Of a DNA stretch of 64,000 nt, positions 46,697 through 58,372 are shown one piece after another. A program made the translations under genes and the position numbers. Source of the DNA: Albifimbria verrucaria (Eukaryota; Ascomycota; Sordariomycetes; Hypocreales; Stachybotryaceae); the NCBI GenBank assembly GCA_020081605.1, contig JAHREC010000011.1:4836001-4900000 (forward strand), written 5' to 3'. The notes under the pieces were generated by a model, which ran no database searches, was not told the origin of the DNA, and was given only the letters and a program-made list of their open reading frames with translations. Position 1 is the first letter of the stretch. Each line of letters opens with the position of its first letter.

Positions 46697-48107
46697 AATA
46701 TGGAGTCATACAAGAGCCTCGATGGTGACCAACGGTACGTAAGAATTGGGAAATACCTAAATGAGGCGCACACTTACCCTGACAGTCGAGACCCGTCACT
46801 CGCAAAAGCAATGTCGACTGAACCCTTGATCTACGAGCACAAACATGTAGCGACGAAAAGCTCAAGCACTTGAGTGCTGAGCAGCAATCTTCGCTGGAAA
46901 AGCTTTCACGAATGGCTCAGGAGCGCGGGCTTCTTGCAAAAAGTAGTGTTGCTAATGAAGGGGATTTGGAATTTGGCCTCTCCGATGAGGTCACGCTCAT
47001 GTACGTATTGTTACCGAGGAAGCAACCAATCTAACAACGATGAAATAGGAGATTCTTACGAGCAAGGTCCTGGGATGTTTGTGGGGCTCTTCGCCAGTTT
47101 GAGTCGGCAATGGAGATCCGGCATTCACACGATCCAGTTGCAGCATATGATGTTTTCCATATTGATGAGTTTGAAGATGTTCGTCAACTTGTGAGTTAAA
47201 AGTCTGAAGCTGATACTGTCAAGAGTTCTAAATGTGTTCTAGTATCCGCATTGGACTGGGCGTCGAGACAAGAGTGGTCGACCCATATGTATATTTGATC
47301 TTTCCCAGCTCGATCAGAAGAGGCTTCATTCTTATAGCAGTAAGAACGAAGGTTCAAACTCTTCGGATGGATGCACTAAAACCGAGACAACGCAAAGAGC
47401 ACTTGTCTTCCACGACTACCTAACCCGTTTCGTTTTGCCGTTCTGCTCGATGGCGCAAGATCGGCCAGATGAATTATCTCCGATAGATAGTGCAGTGTAC
47501 CTGGTAGACGTCTCCAAAATCTCGCTCAAACAGGCATGGAGTCTCAGGTCATATGCTCAGGATATAAGTCAGCTTTTAGCAACATGTTATCCGGAGGTGA
47601 TCGACCGTGTATATGTAAGTACACCAACTGGTCCTTTCAATATTTCATGCTCATCGTGCTTGGAAGGTTTTAAATGCGCCGGCTTTCTTTGGGAAGGTTT
47701 GGGCCTTTTTGAAAAATTGGATAGACCCGAGAACAGCTGAAAAATTGATTATTGTCCCTCGCGGAGACATCAAAGCTACACTAACATCTACCATTGATGA
47801 GGAAAACATACCGACACAATTTGGTGGCTCAGGCTACTTTGAACATGGCATGACACCAAGATTGGACTTGGGGCTCTGCCAACTGTTACAACTTGAGTCC
47901 AAAGATCCCTATGCGATACCACCTGGTCCTCTCAAATGGACAGTAACTCAGTATGGGGATCTCAATCTTACAGCAGTTGGTACAATGCAACAGCAGAGTA
48001 GGAAAGAAACAATTGGATCCCCCTTTCAACATGCCAGTAGCTTAAGAGCTGTATTTAAAACAAAGGTAGAACGTAAAGTTATAGTGACAACAATCCAGAT
48101 CATCTAA
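46697..48107 (+). CDS. Sec14-like CRAL-TRIO lipid-transfer protein
   Basis: N-terminal CRAL-TRIO helical part: HLSAEQQSSLEKLSRMAQE, ERGLLAKSS, LSDEVTLM then after an intron RFLRARSWDVCGALRQFESA. Lipid-binding part: YPHWTGRRDKSGRPICIFDL, ISLKQAWSLRSYAQDISQLL, CYPEVIDRVYV, then after an intron NAPAFFGKVWAFLKNWIDPRTAEKL and GGSGYFEHG. Sec14 proteins move phosphatidylinositol and phosphatidylcholine between membranes and support phosphoinositide signalling and Golgi traffic. At least four small introns. The first exon (from the ATG at 46697) and its junction to the HLSAEQQ block could not be joined cleanly, so a missing base or an extra intron exists near 46750-46860. The C-terminal 30 residues after TIGSPFQHAS look atypical. 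Probably a neighbour of the cluster rather than part of it. Confidence 0.75.
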
Positions 48108-48133
48108 GTACCATTCTACTCCATTGGTTGCTT

Positions 48134-48781
48134 CTACGCGGTGAAGACAACACAAACCATAAAAGCAGCCTTAAACAAGTATTTGAACGTCTGGGATTCC
48201 ATAGTGCTAGCTTTATCCCCATACTTTCTACAGGGGCTGTGGGTGGTATAAGTGTAGGTAGGTTCACGGTGGGCATTCCAGTTATGGTGCCTTTTCCTGG
48301 ATCCAGTAGGGAGTCGTGAATGATATGCCAGACCATGAAGAAGATGTAGAAGCGATTTTTGGAAGAGTTGCGGTTTTATTTCGCTCTTTGATCTCCGAAA
48401 TATAGCTGGTAGGAATAGGTGCGACACTAAATCCACCTTTTTCGCACTGATCGATTTGATCCTCCATGAGCTCGGGAAACAATGTGTCTCCTGTAGCTGC
48501 GAGGCAGTATTCACATCTAAACGGTGTTGAGAAATCCCTCCTTAACCAAGTGGATGATGGAAGACATACGCTTGATGTGCCCTGAGATAGCCACTCTCGC
48601 AAGTACACTGTCTAAACTTCTTGCCCTCCACATTAAGACATTCTTGTTGAAGCTCGTCAGAAATCTTGCAAATTGCGCCGTCGTCCTTGTAACAAAAGTC
48701 CCGAGCCTCGTCGGCCAGCGCTCCAATTGTGAATAGAAGTACGCCAACTGCAACCATCAAGCGGCAACAGTGAAGTAACAT
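48134..48781 (-). CDS. secreted, probably GPI-anchored small cysteine-containing protein
   Basis: The first exon begins MLLHCCRLMVAVGVLLFTIGALA, a signal peptide, followed by a Cys-rich start (DFCYKDDGAIC ... QCTCESGYL). A second exon carries FRCEYCLAATGDTLFPELM and DQCEKGGFSV, then a Ser/Thr-rich spacer and, in another frame, a hydrophobic tail (YLFKAAFMVCVVFTA) that fits a GPI signal or membrane anchor. An intron lies near 48540-48600 and a one-base break near 48290-48300 (GGG/GCC region). No enzyme domain. Similar small Cys-containing GPI proteins occur widely in plant-associated Sordariomycetes; function unknown. It converges with the Sec14-like gene. Confidence 0.55.
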
Positions 48782-49470
48782 TCTGATTGATAAGTTGATG
48801 CTTTCTCACGGGGTACTGCATCAGATGAGGGTAGAGATGGTAAATACTCAATGAAATTGTGCTGTTAAAGTACTCAGCTATTCAAAAAGGTAATACGGAT
48901 AAACCATAAGCAGAGCTTCCGACCGTTATGAATCACTTATTATGGCAACAGTGCTGTAGGGATAAATCTCACCTTCCACACTCTTAGTGCACATAATAAA
49001 AACAATGTGAGATGCTGAAAGGAAATTCAACGCTAAACTTCAGCCCACCTTTACCAGGTGCAACTACTTCCCGTCTTACATGCCACGAGTCGAGTGCCAT
49101 TGGACAAACAAAGCCGCAGTCTGACTGAAGATAATTTTAGGTTGACATGCTGCACCGCTGCATATTTCTCGGGCGTTAATCCAGGGAGGTTACAGCGTTG
49201 TGTAAAGCCATTATGCCGAGCTAATCAAGCAATTGTTTCCCTGTCCAAAGCACATTGGCTAAATCTAAACACGAGCAGTACGAGAATACGACTGAATTTG
49301 GAGCCCATACCAAAGAGCCTTGTGGGGATGGTGTATTGCAGATCTTGCCGACTCGATATGCCTTTTGTCAGACTGTAGGTGGCTGCTGGACCTTTATTAG
49401 ACCGGAAATTCTCGCGACCTTTTCTAATGGTTCAATTACGCTTACGTAGAGACATCTAGTCAACGCCGAG
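48782..49470. other. divergent promoter region, no gene
   Basis: Lies between two divergent genes. The frame at 49058-49378 carries no recognisable domain. Confidence 0.5.
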
Positions 49471-52101
49471 ATGATCGAGCTCACGGCAGGTTATGCCGCT
49501 GGAATCATCGCATTTGGGGTGGTGGCAGGTATGTCACGCACATCTAGGATATGCTTTATTTGACGTTTTGTCAAGCGGATGGCTAACGAATGACGGAGCA
49601 GCCCAAGTATGGTGCCCAACTGCATTAACTTTTGTTCTGGCAGGGCAACTCGGAAATACCGAATCTGCAACCACGTGGTTTGGGAAACATGCTTTTCCTG
49701 ACGATGCTGTTTATGCTAATAATCTAACAGGACGTCGGTTGGGAGATATCTCCAAAGCTCATTTTGGCCATTGATTCTTCAATCCGATTCGACTAAGAAC
49801 AACTCGATGCCGAAACATGTAGTTGCAACAACATTCTTTCTGCCGATCATAACAATTCTGATTTCGATTGCCGGTGTCATCACGCCACTTGGGCTCTATG
49901 AAGAAAACGCTCCTGCTGAAAAAGTAAGAGTTGTTGATTTCGAATATGTGCGAGATTCAAGCTCATGGTCAATCGGTACTTCATTACGAGAAAACTCTCC
50001 ATTCACTCGGACGTGCCGATTTTCGTATAAATTTCCTCAGATTTCCACCCTCAGTCCTTGTCCATACACGAATGACACTTTGGTATGGGAAGCACAAAAC
50101 GATACACTCCACTGGGATAGACCAAACGGCAAAATCAACGTCACAGTTCCGAATGTTGTTAGGGACATATATTCTAGTGGTACGAGTATATTACTCACCA
50201 CTGTTTCAAACTCTTTCGACATCCAATGGCGCCAGCTCACCAAGCTCTTCAATGAGGAGGTCGATAATAAGACTAGTATCACTGTGGGACAGTTTCAGCA
50301 AATGGAAAGTTTCTTACTCGATGATTCATACCAGGTGGTGGAAGGCTTGGTTGTCGATGCCAAGGCAGGTGGCATAGGGTTCCGCAACCATACATTACCT
50401 GTTGGATATCCCCGGGGTGTCGCATGGTACGAAGATCTTCTCTTTATTGAGCCTGAGGTGGAGTGTTCAAACACGAACATCACTGTCGATTTTTCACTTT
50501 CCACAACGGCCGGCGGTGGAGCGAGCATCGGCGTGGTCGACCTGGCCCTGACAGACCGAGGGGGTTCGCAAAACTGAACACTACGATTCCTTCCAACGAC
50601 ACCTTGAACGAGTCTAACGTACCTGATTTAAAAGTCAGAGCACATTCTGCTGCCTGGATATGGACCGCATACACCATGTTCCTCATGAATGTTTCAAACC
50701 CCAAGGCCGATGACCTGGATCCCTTTACATTCATCGATTCTCATGTCGGCAAGAGATTCAAGCTGCCTGTAGACAGAGCATCTGCACGCTCACCGTTCCT
50801 CGATATGCAGGTTTACAGCAACACAGGTTCACTTTTTGGACTAGTTTCGACGTTGAAAAATGAGACTGTCTATGAAAATCCATGGAATATGACCAGCAAG
50901 GATTTTGATTTGATCCGTGAGTACACAGCTTTATTATTCTTTTCCTTCATACCTCATCACGAACTGTATGCTAATCACTGCACCGATAGGTTATCTGTGC
51001 CAGGTCACACCAGAGCATTCCAGAGCAAGGCTCAATACCACATACGTTGGGTGTAATTTGGTTCGTGGTACACCTAGGCGAGTCGACCGCCCAAGCGTCC
51101 TGTTTCAGGATGGAAGTCAGTGGTCTTCACAACTATACACTTGTGCTTCCGCTGTAAAAGCCTCAATTAAAACCGTCAAATTTATTCACAATGGCACCAC
51201 TCAGAATTTGGACAATCTGGCTATCCAAGAGATTAGAAGCAAGGAATACCGCTCTTTCGATGAAACACCATTGTGGGGCTTCGAGGATTGGTTCTACCGC
51301 CTCAGTGAATACGACCCAGTTTGGGGGCTAGTGAATTCCGCATACGAAGGATTCCGAAATATAACAACCCTGCGAGCACCATCTTTCTACATGCTCGGAT
51401 CTGCAAATGGCGACCAACAAGGCTTTGATCCCAGCCACTCAATGATGAACCTGCCTGCAGCTATCGGGCCAACGAAGGCTATGCAGAGCATCGTAGGTGG
51501 TGACAGCACTTCGTCGGGACTTTTCGATTTCTTTGGACGCCAGAGCATGAGCAAGTGGATCAGAGTGCAGAAACTTTGTCAAAATTCAGATTCTGTTTCT
51601 AATGTGATCAAGTTGCTGTGGACAGATATGGCTGCCTCAGCATTGGTGGGCACTAAAGGTGTCCTAGGAGCTGGCAACGCGGGTGGCGACGACATGGTGA
51701 GTTTGAAAGTGACACCAATTATCCGCGTAGTCAAATTTCACTATTATTTCGGGATACCGGCATATATGGTGGCGGTCTGCATTATCATTTGCAGTATTCT
51801 TGCTGCTGGTTCATTACTACTTGGTCACTCTAGCCTTGGTACCGTCAGCCAGCGATTGAAGCAAGCATCTGTTGGACGAGCCTTGACGACAGCTTTCTAT
51901 CCGGAGGCCAGCAACTTCAGCATGACGGCCAAAGAATGGACTGCCATTCACGGGTCCAAGAAGCTCGACCTAGCAGGCTATGCGGCACCTGTGACTGAAG
52001 CACCACCGCTACCTAGGAGACCGGGAGATGGTAATGGGCTGGGTGCAAAGGGTGGATTACAATATTCTGCAGTGCCCCTGTCCCCGCCTGCTTCATTTTA
52101 A
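49471..52101 (+). CDS. large fungal membrane glycoprotein of unknown function
   Basis: Starts at 49471. Introns at about 49529-49600, near 49679-49730 and near 50917-50990. N-terminal helices are GYAAGIIAFGVV and WCPTALTFVLAG, then HVVATTFFLPIITILISIAGVITPLGLYEE; the ITPLGLYEE block is typical of a large family in Sordariomycetes and Leotiomycetes with no known role. A long extracellular part of about 550 residues has more than ten N-glycosylation sites and several cysteines. A last transmembrane helix (GIPAYMVAVCIIICSILAAGSLLL) leads into a cytosolic tail of about 110 residues ending in a Pro-rich motif. One base is missing at 50560-50564 (GGGGG, one more G restores frame). The gene at 409-1120 may belong to the same broad type. 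Plasma-membrane location is expected. Confidence 0.7.
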
Positions 52102-54891
52102 TATTTTATGCATAATCAGTGTAATTGGATACATTAAATTTTCTTCCCGCCACTAGACGTAGTTGTAGCAATACTGTCTATTTGAGAGCTGGCCGTGTTA
52201 ACTTTGGCGAACCCACCACTTGTATAAATGAATATGCTTCAGAGTCGAGATAAAAAATCCTCTCTGCCAGTCCACAACAATGAAATGTCCAACGTCTGTC
52301 CTGTAGCTAAATGCTCATTGCGTCTTGTATATCTTGTGCTGGAAATCCGTTCAAAAGCTAGCCTGGCTGCTGGCTTAATAACTAAAAGTTACTTTCCTTC
52401 AACATATTTTACGCCTGAGCTACAAGAAGACATTAATTAGTACTGGAAGAGAGAAGACTAGTCATAAAATAGAATGAAACTGTCCCCTCCCAGGATTCGA
52501 CTTCCCAGTAGCAGTACACGTGTACTAGAATGGCCTGTAGTTATGCTTACAACGAGGATGGGATATCCATGTGACTGTAGCCTATACACTGTGATGCATG
52601 TTCGGTATTAAGCATGCTGGGTGTTATAGGCTCCAATAAACATTATTTAGAGAAACACAATATGTAAAATAAGCGAACAATAGAAAATAATATTTAGAAT
52701 ATCCTAAGCCTTGAACTTGTTGCGTGTAGCTATACCAAATTAAAGAGTTGTTATTGGGGACTATAGGGTATCTACCTACAACGTTTCGGTAATCATCTCG
52801 ATCGAGGACGTCACTGTTCTAGGCTTGAGTGTTGGCCCACAGGCTGGTGATGGAGTGTGCCAAGAAGCGCGCACACATCCGGGTCGTACACAAAATGATT
52901 GGAATCCCTAAATTGCCTCCAGCATTGCAGCATTGGGACAAGTACCCACAGCATAATGTACGTGGTCTTACCCAGATAGACCAAGTATTGGCCAATTCCG
53001 CAACTCGCATTTCATTCTGCTGGTGCTGTCGATGTTTCATTCTTTGATTGACGCCTTGTTTATACCTTTTGATTCTTAGGATTAGGAATATTCGAGACAG
53101 AGAGCTCAGGAAAAAGTACACGTCTGTGGTATGTCAAGAATCAAGAATCCAGTAATCTAGACCTCTTGGGCGAGTTCCATACACATAGCTTATGGTAGAG
53201 CTTGAATAGCTCGTTAACTTACTTGCAGGCTAACTCATTCTTCAATTAGCAGGAGTGACACGAGCTTCGCGATAATATTGATATCGGCGGCAACATAGAA
53301 TGTGTTAGCATGAAAATTGACCTCCAGCTTCTTGTGACAAGACAGGCTGCCTATACTAACATAACGCATGGGTAGGACTGATGTGCTTGATAACCCAGCC
53401 TCGTCACAGCAATCTGTTCCAATCATCCGCTCGACCATAAACCGAGAAACTAGTGGTCTTTTCCCACATACTTATCTAAGTAGATACATGCAGGAGGCAA
53501 AAAAAAAAAAAAAAAGATTTTGGTGATAGTTCGTACGTGTTCATGATGGCTGGCCAAACTTCGCTCGCGGGTGTGGATCTCCTCATCAATTTGGAGGGAG
53601 CAAGGATGTAAACAGTAGGGATTAAACCAAGAAAAATTCAAGAGGAATTTGAGTCCTTCATAAAGCATATTAAATTTGAATAGTCAACGCATTTTGTTTA
53701 CTCTAAGGTAAAACAGAGAATATTCATGATAGATATTTGTCTTTTAATTCACGGTGATTGGGGACGTGCCAATTCGATTGATGGTGACACTATCCCTTCC
53801 ATAGGAGGGTTGGTGAAGGACTTGAACAATACATTCATGGAGATACTGTACTTACACTTCAATGTAAAATGCCAACCAGCCAACGCAGCCACTGGAGCTC
53901 TCAAATAATAAAAGATTCGCCGCTAGCTTACTCCTACTTTTTAGTTCTTGTTTTTTCACATTCGTGACTGAATGTGAAGGGCCTCGGACTTAACTCTATG
54001 CAATCCACGGCTCTCTCATTGGGATTGTCTGTGCTAGTCACGATTTCAACTTAATTGCTGGCGTAAAGCCGGCGTACAAACTTTCCTAGTGAATGCGGCT
54101 ATGATTGAAGGTGAGCTCGTTCAAGCCATTGTTGGTAACAAGCTTGAGTCATGTAGTGGTGTATTTCGCCGAAAGGGCCATTTGAACCAACGCAATCCGG
54201 GATAACGAGAATGAACGGACGATTCCTCCTTCCCTAGCGAACTCCACCCCAAGTGCCGTGCGGTAACGGGCTTCGGAGATTTGGTTCGCCCTCTCCAAAG
54301 CTGTTTTGGGAAGCTGTTCGTTAGAGCAGGGATAAGTGTGAATGCCAAGCTCGACGTCACCAACTTGATCCACACTAAGAAGGGGTTCAACTCGTATTTC
54401 AGATTTTCTAACTAAAATTGGAGTAAAGGAAGATCTTCATGGTTCACGCCAGAGATCATGTGGAACGGACACGAACAAGAGTGCCAATTTAGCAACTTGA
54501 AGGCTAAGTCTGCCGAGGAAGAGATTAGGGCCCTATAGTGGGTGTGCCCATTGGTGCATCTTGACTTCAGGGGCGCGCCAGTGATCTCGTGAAAGCTCCA
54601 CATGCCGGGTTAGCATCACTGATCCAGGGGCAACGGTGAATCCCCGGCATGGTAAGCTGTATCAAGATGGATTTCCTTGCTTGAGCCCTTATCAGAACTA
54701 GAGGAGCCAATTGCGGCAAAGGCAGACCCAGTTGTGACGTTTAGCGTATCCATACAACCCATCAACAATGGGAGATCCCGCAGCAGCTGCCCATACAAAG
54801 ACAGCACGCTCCTCCTCGCTATTTGTCGGATGTACGATGATCTGTTTGGCCCAAGCCAATCTCGCAGTTGGCCTCGGAAAAAGCTGACGAA
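52102..54891. other. 2.8-kb AT-rich spacer
   Basis: No convincing gene. AT-rich around 52450-53250, with a 17-base poly(A) run. Minus-strand frames at 54149-54600 look slightly more protein-like (for example ALERANQISEARYRTALG) but lack a recognisable domain, a start or clean splice sites; they could be a gene relic. No transposon ends or target-site duplication were seen. Confidence 0.45.
53499..53515 (+). repeat. 17-base poly(A) run
   Basis: Unbroken A homopolymer in the AT-rich spacer, followed by GATTTT. A processed retro-element tail is conceivable, but no element body is recognisable before it. Confidence 0.85.
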
Positions 54892-56143
54892 ATGCAGCAT
54901 TCTTTGCTTTCGATTTGGTCCCTCATCCAGGTCCTATGCCTCTCGACGAATGCATTAGATCTGTCTCTCCGCAGTGATGGGGAATGCACTGATGTTCACA
55001 TTTTCCTAGCCCGCGGTAATAATGAGCCATATCCAGGACGTCAGGGCAAACTTGTCGCGGCCATTTGCCAAGGCTTGAAAAGTTGTGATTATGAGGATAT
55101 TCAGTACTTCAACCCTCTCCCGGCACCTTATTGCGAATCTGTGACGGAGGGCGCTGCCAATGGCGTTAAACAGATCACCGCGTACAACAAACGGTGCCCA
55201 GATACCAAGCTCGTTGCAAGTGGATATTCACAGGGCGCTCACGTATTGGGGATGTTCTCGGCGGAGGCGGAGGAGTTTTCTTTGAGAACTGTGTGCAGCC
55301 AGACAGTGCTGGACTTAGTCCGAAGAAGGCACCAGGAAACAAGAGTGAGTTCATCTCCCATGATTCACCCACCAACCTTGTGTTGACGTACTAACTCATA
55401 ATTACTTCCAGTTGCTGCAGCACTCATATTTGGCGACACTCGCCACACCGCCGGCCAGCCCTACAATGTCCTCGGGGTTCTGGTAGCAACGGCTTGTTCC
55501 CTCGGTCTGGCCAGCAACTGGCCAACTTAAATGCGTTTTCGAGTGTTCTCCACGCATACTGTGCCACCAACGATCCAATTTGTGCGGGCGGCGATATCGT
55601 CGATGAGCATTTGAACTACTTCGATGTCTACTCTGAAGAGGCAGCCGCATGGGTGAGAGAGATGCTTAACACAAAAGAGGAGACCCCAACAACAAGCGCA
55701 CCATCACCTCCGCTGTCCAAAACAACTTCAATTGAGAAACCGAAATCTACGAGCTCCTAAATACGTCGAAGGCAAAGACGACAACTAGTGATGCAGACGA
55801 GGCCAGATCAACTACTAGTCATCATAGCACTACAGCCTCTACGGACTCTGACAGTACACACGATGGCGGTATCCACACTTCACGCTCCATCCAAACAACA
55901 CTCCCTGAGACAGAATCTACGAGAAGAGCCTCAACCGTGAGTGGGTCAGATATGCCAACGGCTTCGAAATCCCAGGCGTCGGGATCATCAGAGTCTGACG
56001 AGCCCGCAATGACGACAGGAGATCAGGCTACTGAGTCCACAGAGTCTGCAGCCGAACCTACCAACTCAGATAGTGCTGCTCAGTCACTAAGAAGCGATCT
56101 TACTACACTTGCACTTCTGGCCGTCGGATTGCTCATGCTTTGA
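54892..56143 (+). CDS. cutinase/acetylxylan-esterase-like protein with Ser/Thr-rich GPI tail
   Basis: Signal peptide MQHSLLSIWSLIQVLCLSTNA, then a carbohydrate-esterase family 5 (cutinase) domain: CTDVHIFLARGNNEPYPG, catalytic Ser in SGYSQGAHV, Asp in CATNDPIC and His in DEHLNYF, with paired cysteines around each. After the domain comes a long Ser/Thr/Asp-rich stalk of about 130 residues and a hydrophobic tail (LTTLALLAVGLLML), a GPI signal. It should be a wall- or membrane-bound esterase acting on cutin, acetylated xylan or similar esters outside the cell. One intron near 55343-55411. Breaks by one missing base at 55248-55251 (GGGG), 55474-55477 (GGGG) and about 55756 (CC). All three catalytic residues are kept. 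Confidence 0.83.
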
Positions 56144-56621
56144 TTGACCAGGAGTATAATTGAAGGGGCAGGTTACGATCATGTTAGACGTTAGCGCTTG
56201 AGTACATGCTTTTTATGATACCACTTGTGTCTTTCATACATCTAGATGCACTAATACAGTAATCATGATGAATTAAGATTGAAAAACATGGATATCCTGA
56301 CACATGAATTCATGAACTACCTAAGGTCGACATAGAAATAATTGCATTATGTAGGGTCGGATAATTATATGAAGAGGGTGAGAGACTTCGCAAAGAACTA
56401 AATCTAAAGCATCACTTGAATTGCTAGGAGATATCCGAAGCACAGCCCCAGTTGCTTCCTTTGTATGTCTTTCATGAGCATCTTCTTCACTTTGCCGCCA
56501 TTTTTGGTACTGGGGATGTTCGCTCTGAGATGCGCCTCATATCCTTAATTATGAGTTCATTTGGGCGGTCATCACCCGTTGGCATAATAATCTACTTAGA
56601 TTATGCTACTATACTAAAGAC
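56144..56621. other. intergenic, convergent gene ends
   Basis: 3' flanks of the cutinase-like gene and of the aldolase-like gene. No feature recognised. Confidence 0.5.
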
Positions 56622-57724
56622 TTATTGAACTCTTCCTCTCGCATCCACAGTCCAGATTTCTTCAATCACGCCGTTTCGGTGAGCATAGTAATATTCGTGC
56701 AGATTGATCGTTGGGTCAATATGGCTCGGAATCATCTCAACCCGGTCTCCAACGTGTAGTGCTGGTGTTCCCTCATGCCATTGTAGAGAGCCATGTTCAT
56801 CACCCATAACGCCATATGTATATCTTGGATCTTTGCATTCAGCCAAGCCACTATCCGTTGTTAGAGATTTCAAACCACTGTCAATGGTGACGTGTCGCTC
56901 TCCCTGCCGACTCAACACCGTAGAAAGTATTGTGAGGCTGTTTGAATAGAACGTTCCGACGGCATTTCGGTAATCTGTATCCATGAAGATGAAAGATCCT
57001 GGTTGAACTTCGGTGACGCCGTGGACCGCGGCGCAAAACTCTGCGGTTCCAGTCCCACCGGTAGTGACGACCCCATATCATAGCCTTGTGCACGCAACGC
57101 TTCGGCCGTCGTCGTCAGAATTTTCATTGACTCAAGACATTGCTGTTTGCGGTCATCACGGTCATGAAGATGCTGAAGATGACCTTCATATCCTTGAATG
57201 CCAATCAAGCGCAACAGGCGAAGGCTGCGGATGTGATGCGCAAGCTTCAAGGCAGGTTCACCAGGAGCAACTCCAGTGCGGTGTAGTCCGACATCCAGGT
57301 CGATGAGTACAGATATCGGATCCTGGATACCTTCTGCCTCAAAAGCATCATTGATCGCCGTAGCTCCAACTTCGCTGTCGACAACAATCCTTATCTGCTG
57401 ATTTTGTTTGTATAACTCGACGAGCCGTTTCACTTTGGGTGCGCCGATGATCTCACATGTGATGAGCAGGTCTTTAAAGCCTGCTTCAGTGATAGCCTCT
57501 GCCTCGCTCAGCTTCGCTACACAACCACCTTTGGCGCCGGCGGCTACGAGTTTGTGAGCAAGTGCGGCACTCTTGGTCGTTTTAAGGTGGGGACGGATGT
57601 TTATCCCAGTGGCCAGAAGTGTCTGCATGAGCTTCTTGATATTGGACTCCATTAGGTCAAGGTTGACCACCATTGACGGCGTATCAAGGCTCTCGAGCCT
57701 GTCTCCCACCTTAGGAGCATACAT
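56622..57724 (-). CDS. PLP enzyme, D-threonine aldolase/D-serine dehydratase-like
   Basis: Alanine-racemase-type N-terminal barrel: RLESLDTPSMVVNLDLMESN, IRPHLKTTKSAALAHKL (the Lys in HLKTTK is the PLP site), VAKLSEAEAITEAG, DLDVGLHRTGVAPGE and GIQGYEGHLQH. The C-terminal D-serine-dehydratase domain includes FIFMDTDYRNAVG-type sequence, GLKSLTTDSG, GDEHGSLQW (metal-binding His of this family) and GDRVEMIPSHIDPTINLHEYYY. The enzyme should cleave or dehydrate D-3-hydroxy amino acids with PLP and a divalent metal. One base is missing at 57071-57074 (CCCC on the plus strand), cutting the protein in two. About 368 residues, usual length. Next to a Dal5-type transporter on the same strand. Confidence 0.87.
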
Positions 57725-58372
57725 ATTGCGCGTATTGCAAATCAGGGATCCTATTTCAATCTAACCTGTGGTCTGGCGCCCGCTTTCTCAACTCTTGTCT
57801 GGGAACGTGTAGGTGACCCTGGCGGCGTGATTCAGATTGAGGTTTAGACGCAAAGGTTATGGTAGCCAATAGCCGTTGATAACCGGACAGTTTGCTGGTA
57901 AGTAAGATTTCTTTCCCTGTTCCGATAATCGGAAGAGAAATGGTTTGTAGTATCTGCCTTATTTCTGAAGCAATTCAACGTGAACGTCGAACTTGACGAT
58001 CCATAGAGGTAACGTAGCAGATGACACAGTGTGTCTTTCCAGCCCACTTCCCCGCACTCTGTCTGCATAATGCTGACAGTGCTTTTGACCGAGCCCATGG
58101 TTTAGTGCATGGGTTTGTCCCCAAAAGGCAGTTCAGATACTACACGTTAGCAGGTCAAATTTCAAGGAATATAGCGGGCATACAGGGTGGATGAGATTGC
58201 TGATCAGTGGGGAGGGCGTGCTCTGATTGACTCCTTATCCCATCTCCACCCAGTTATAGGGCATCCGCATGCGCTTGTACTGTAGAAATGAAGTAGTTGT
58301 ATTTTGCGTATGGTAGAGGAACTTATGCCTAGCTATAGAAACAATTGCTGAAGCCAGGGGCTTGTCTCCATC

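Noticed and set aside
409..52101. The membrane proteins at 409-1120 and 49471-52101 as a recent duplication
   Set aside because: Their C-terminal parts do not align by eye; at most they share a broad family type.
52450..53250. AT-rich region with poly(A), considered as a transposon relic
   Set aside because: No terminal repeats, target-site duplication or transposase/reverse-transcriptase fragment was seen.
54149..54600. Possible minus-strand gene in the spacer before the cutinase
   Set aside because: Looks faintly protein-like but no family, start or splice site could be supported.
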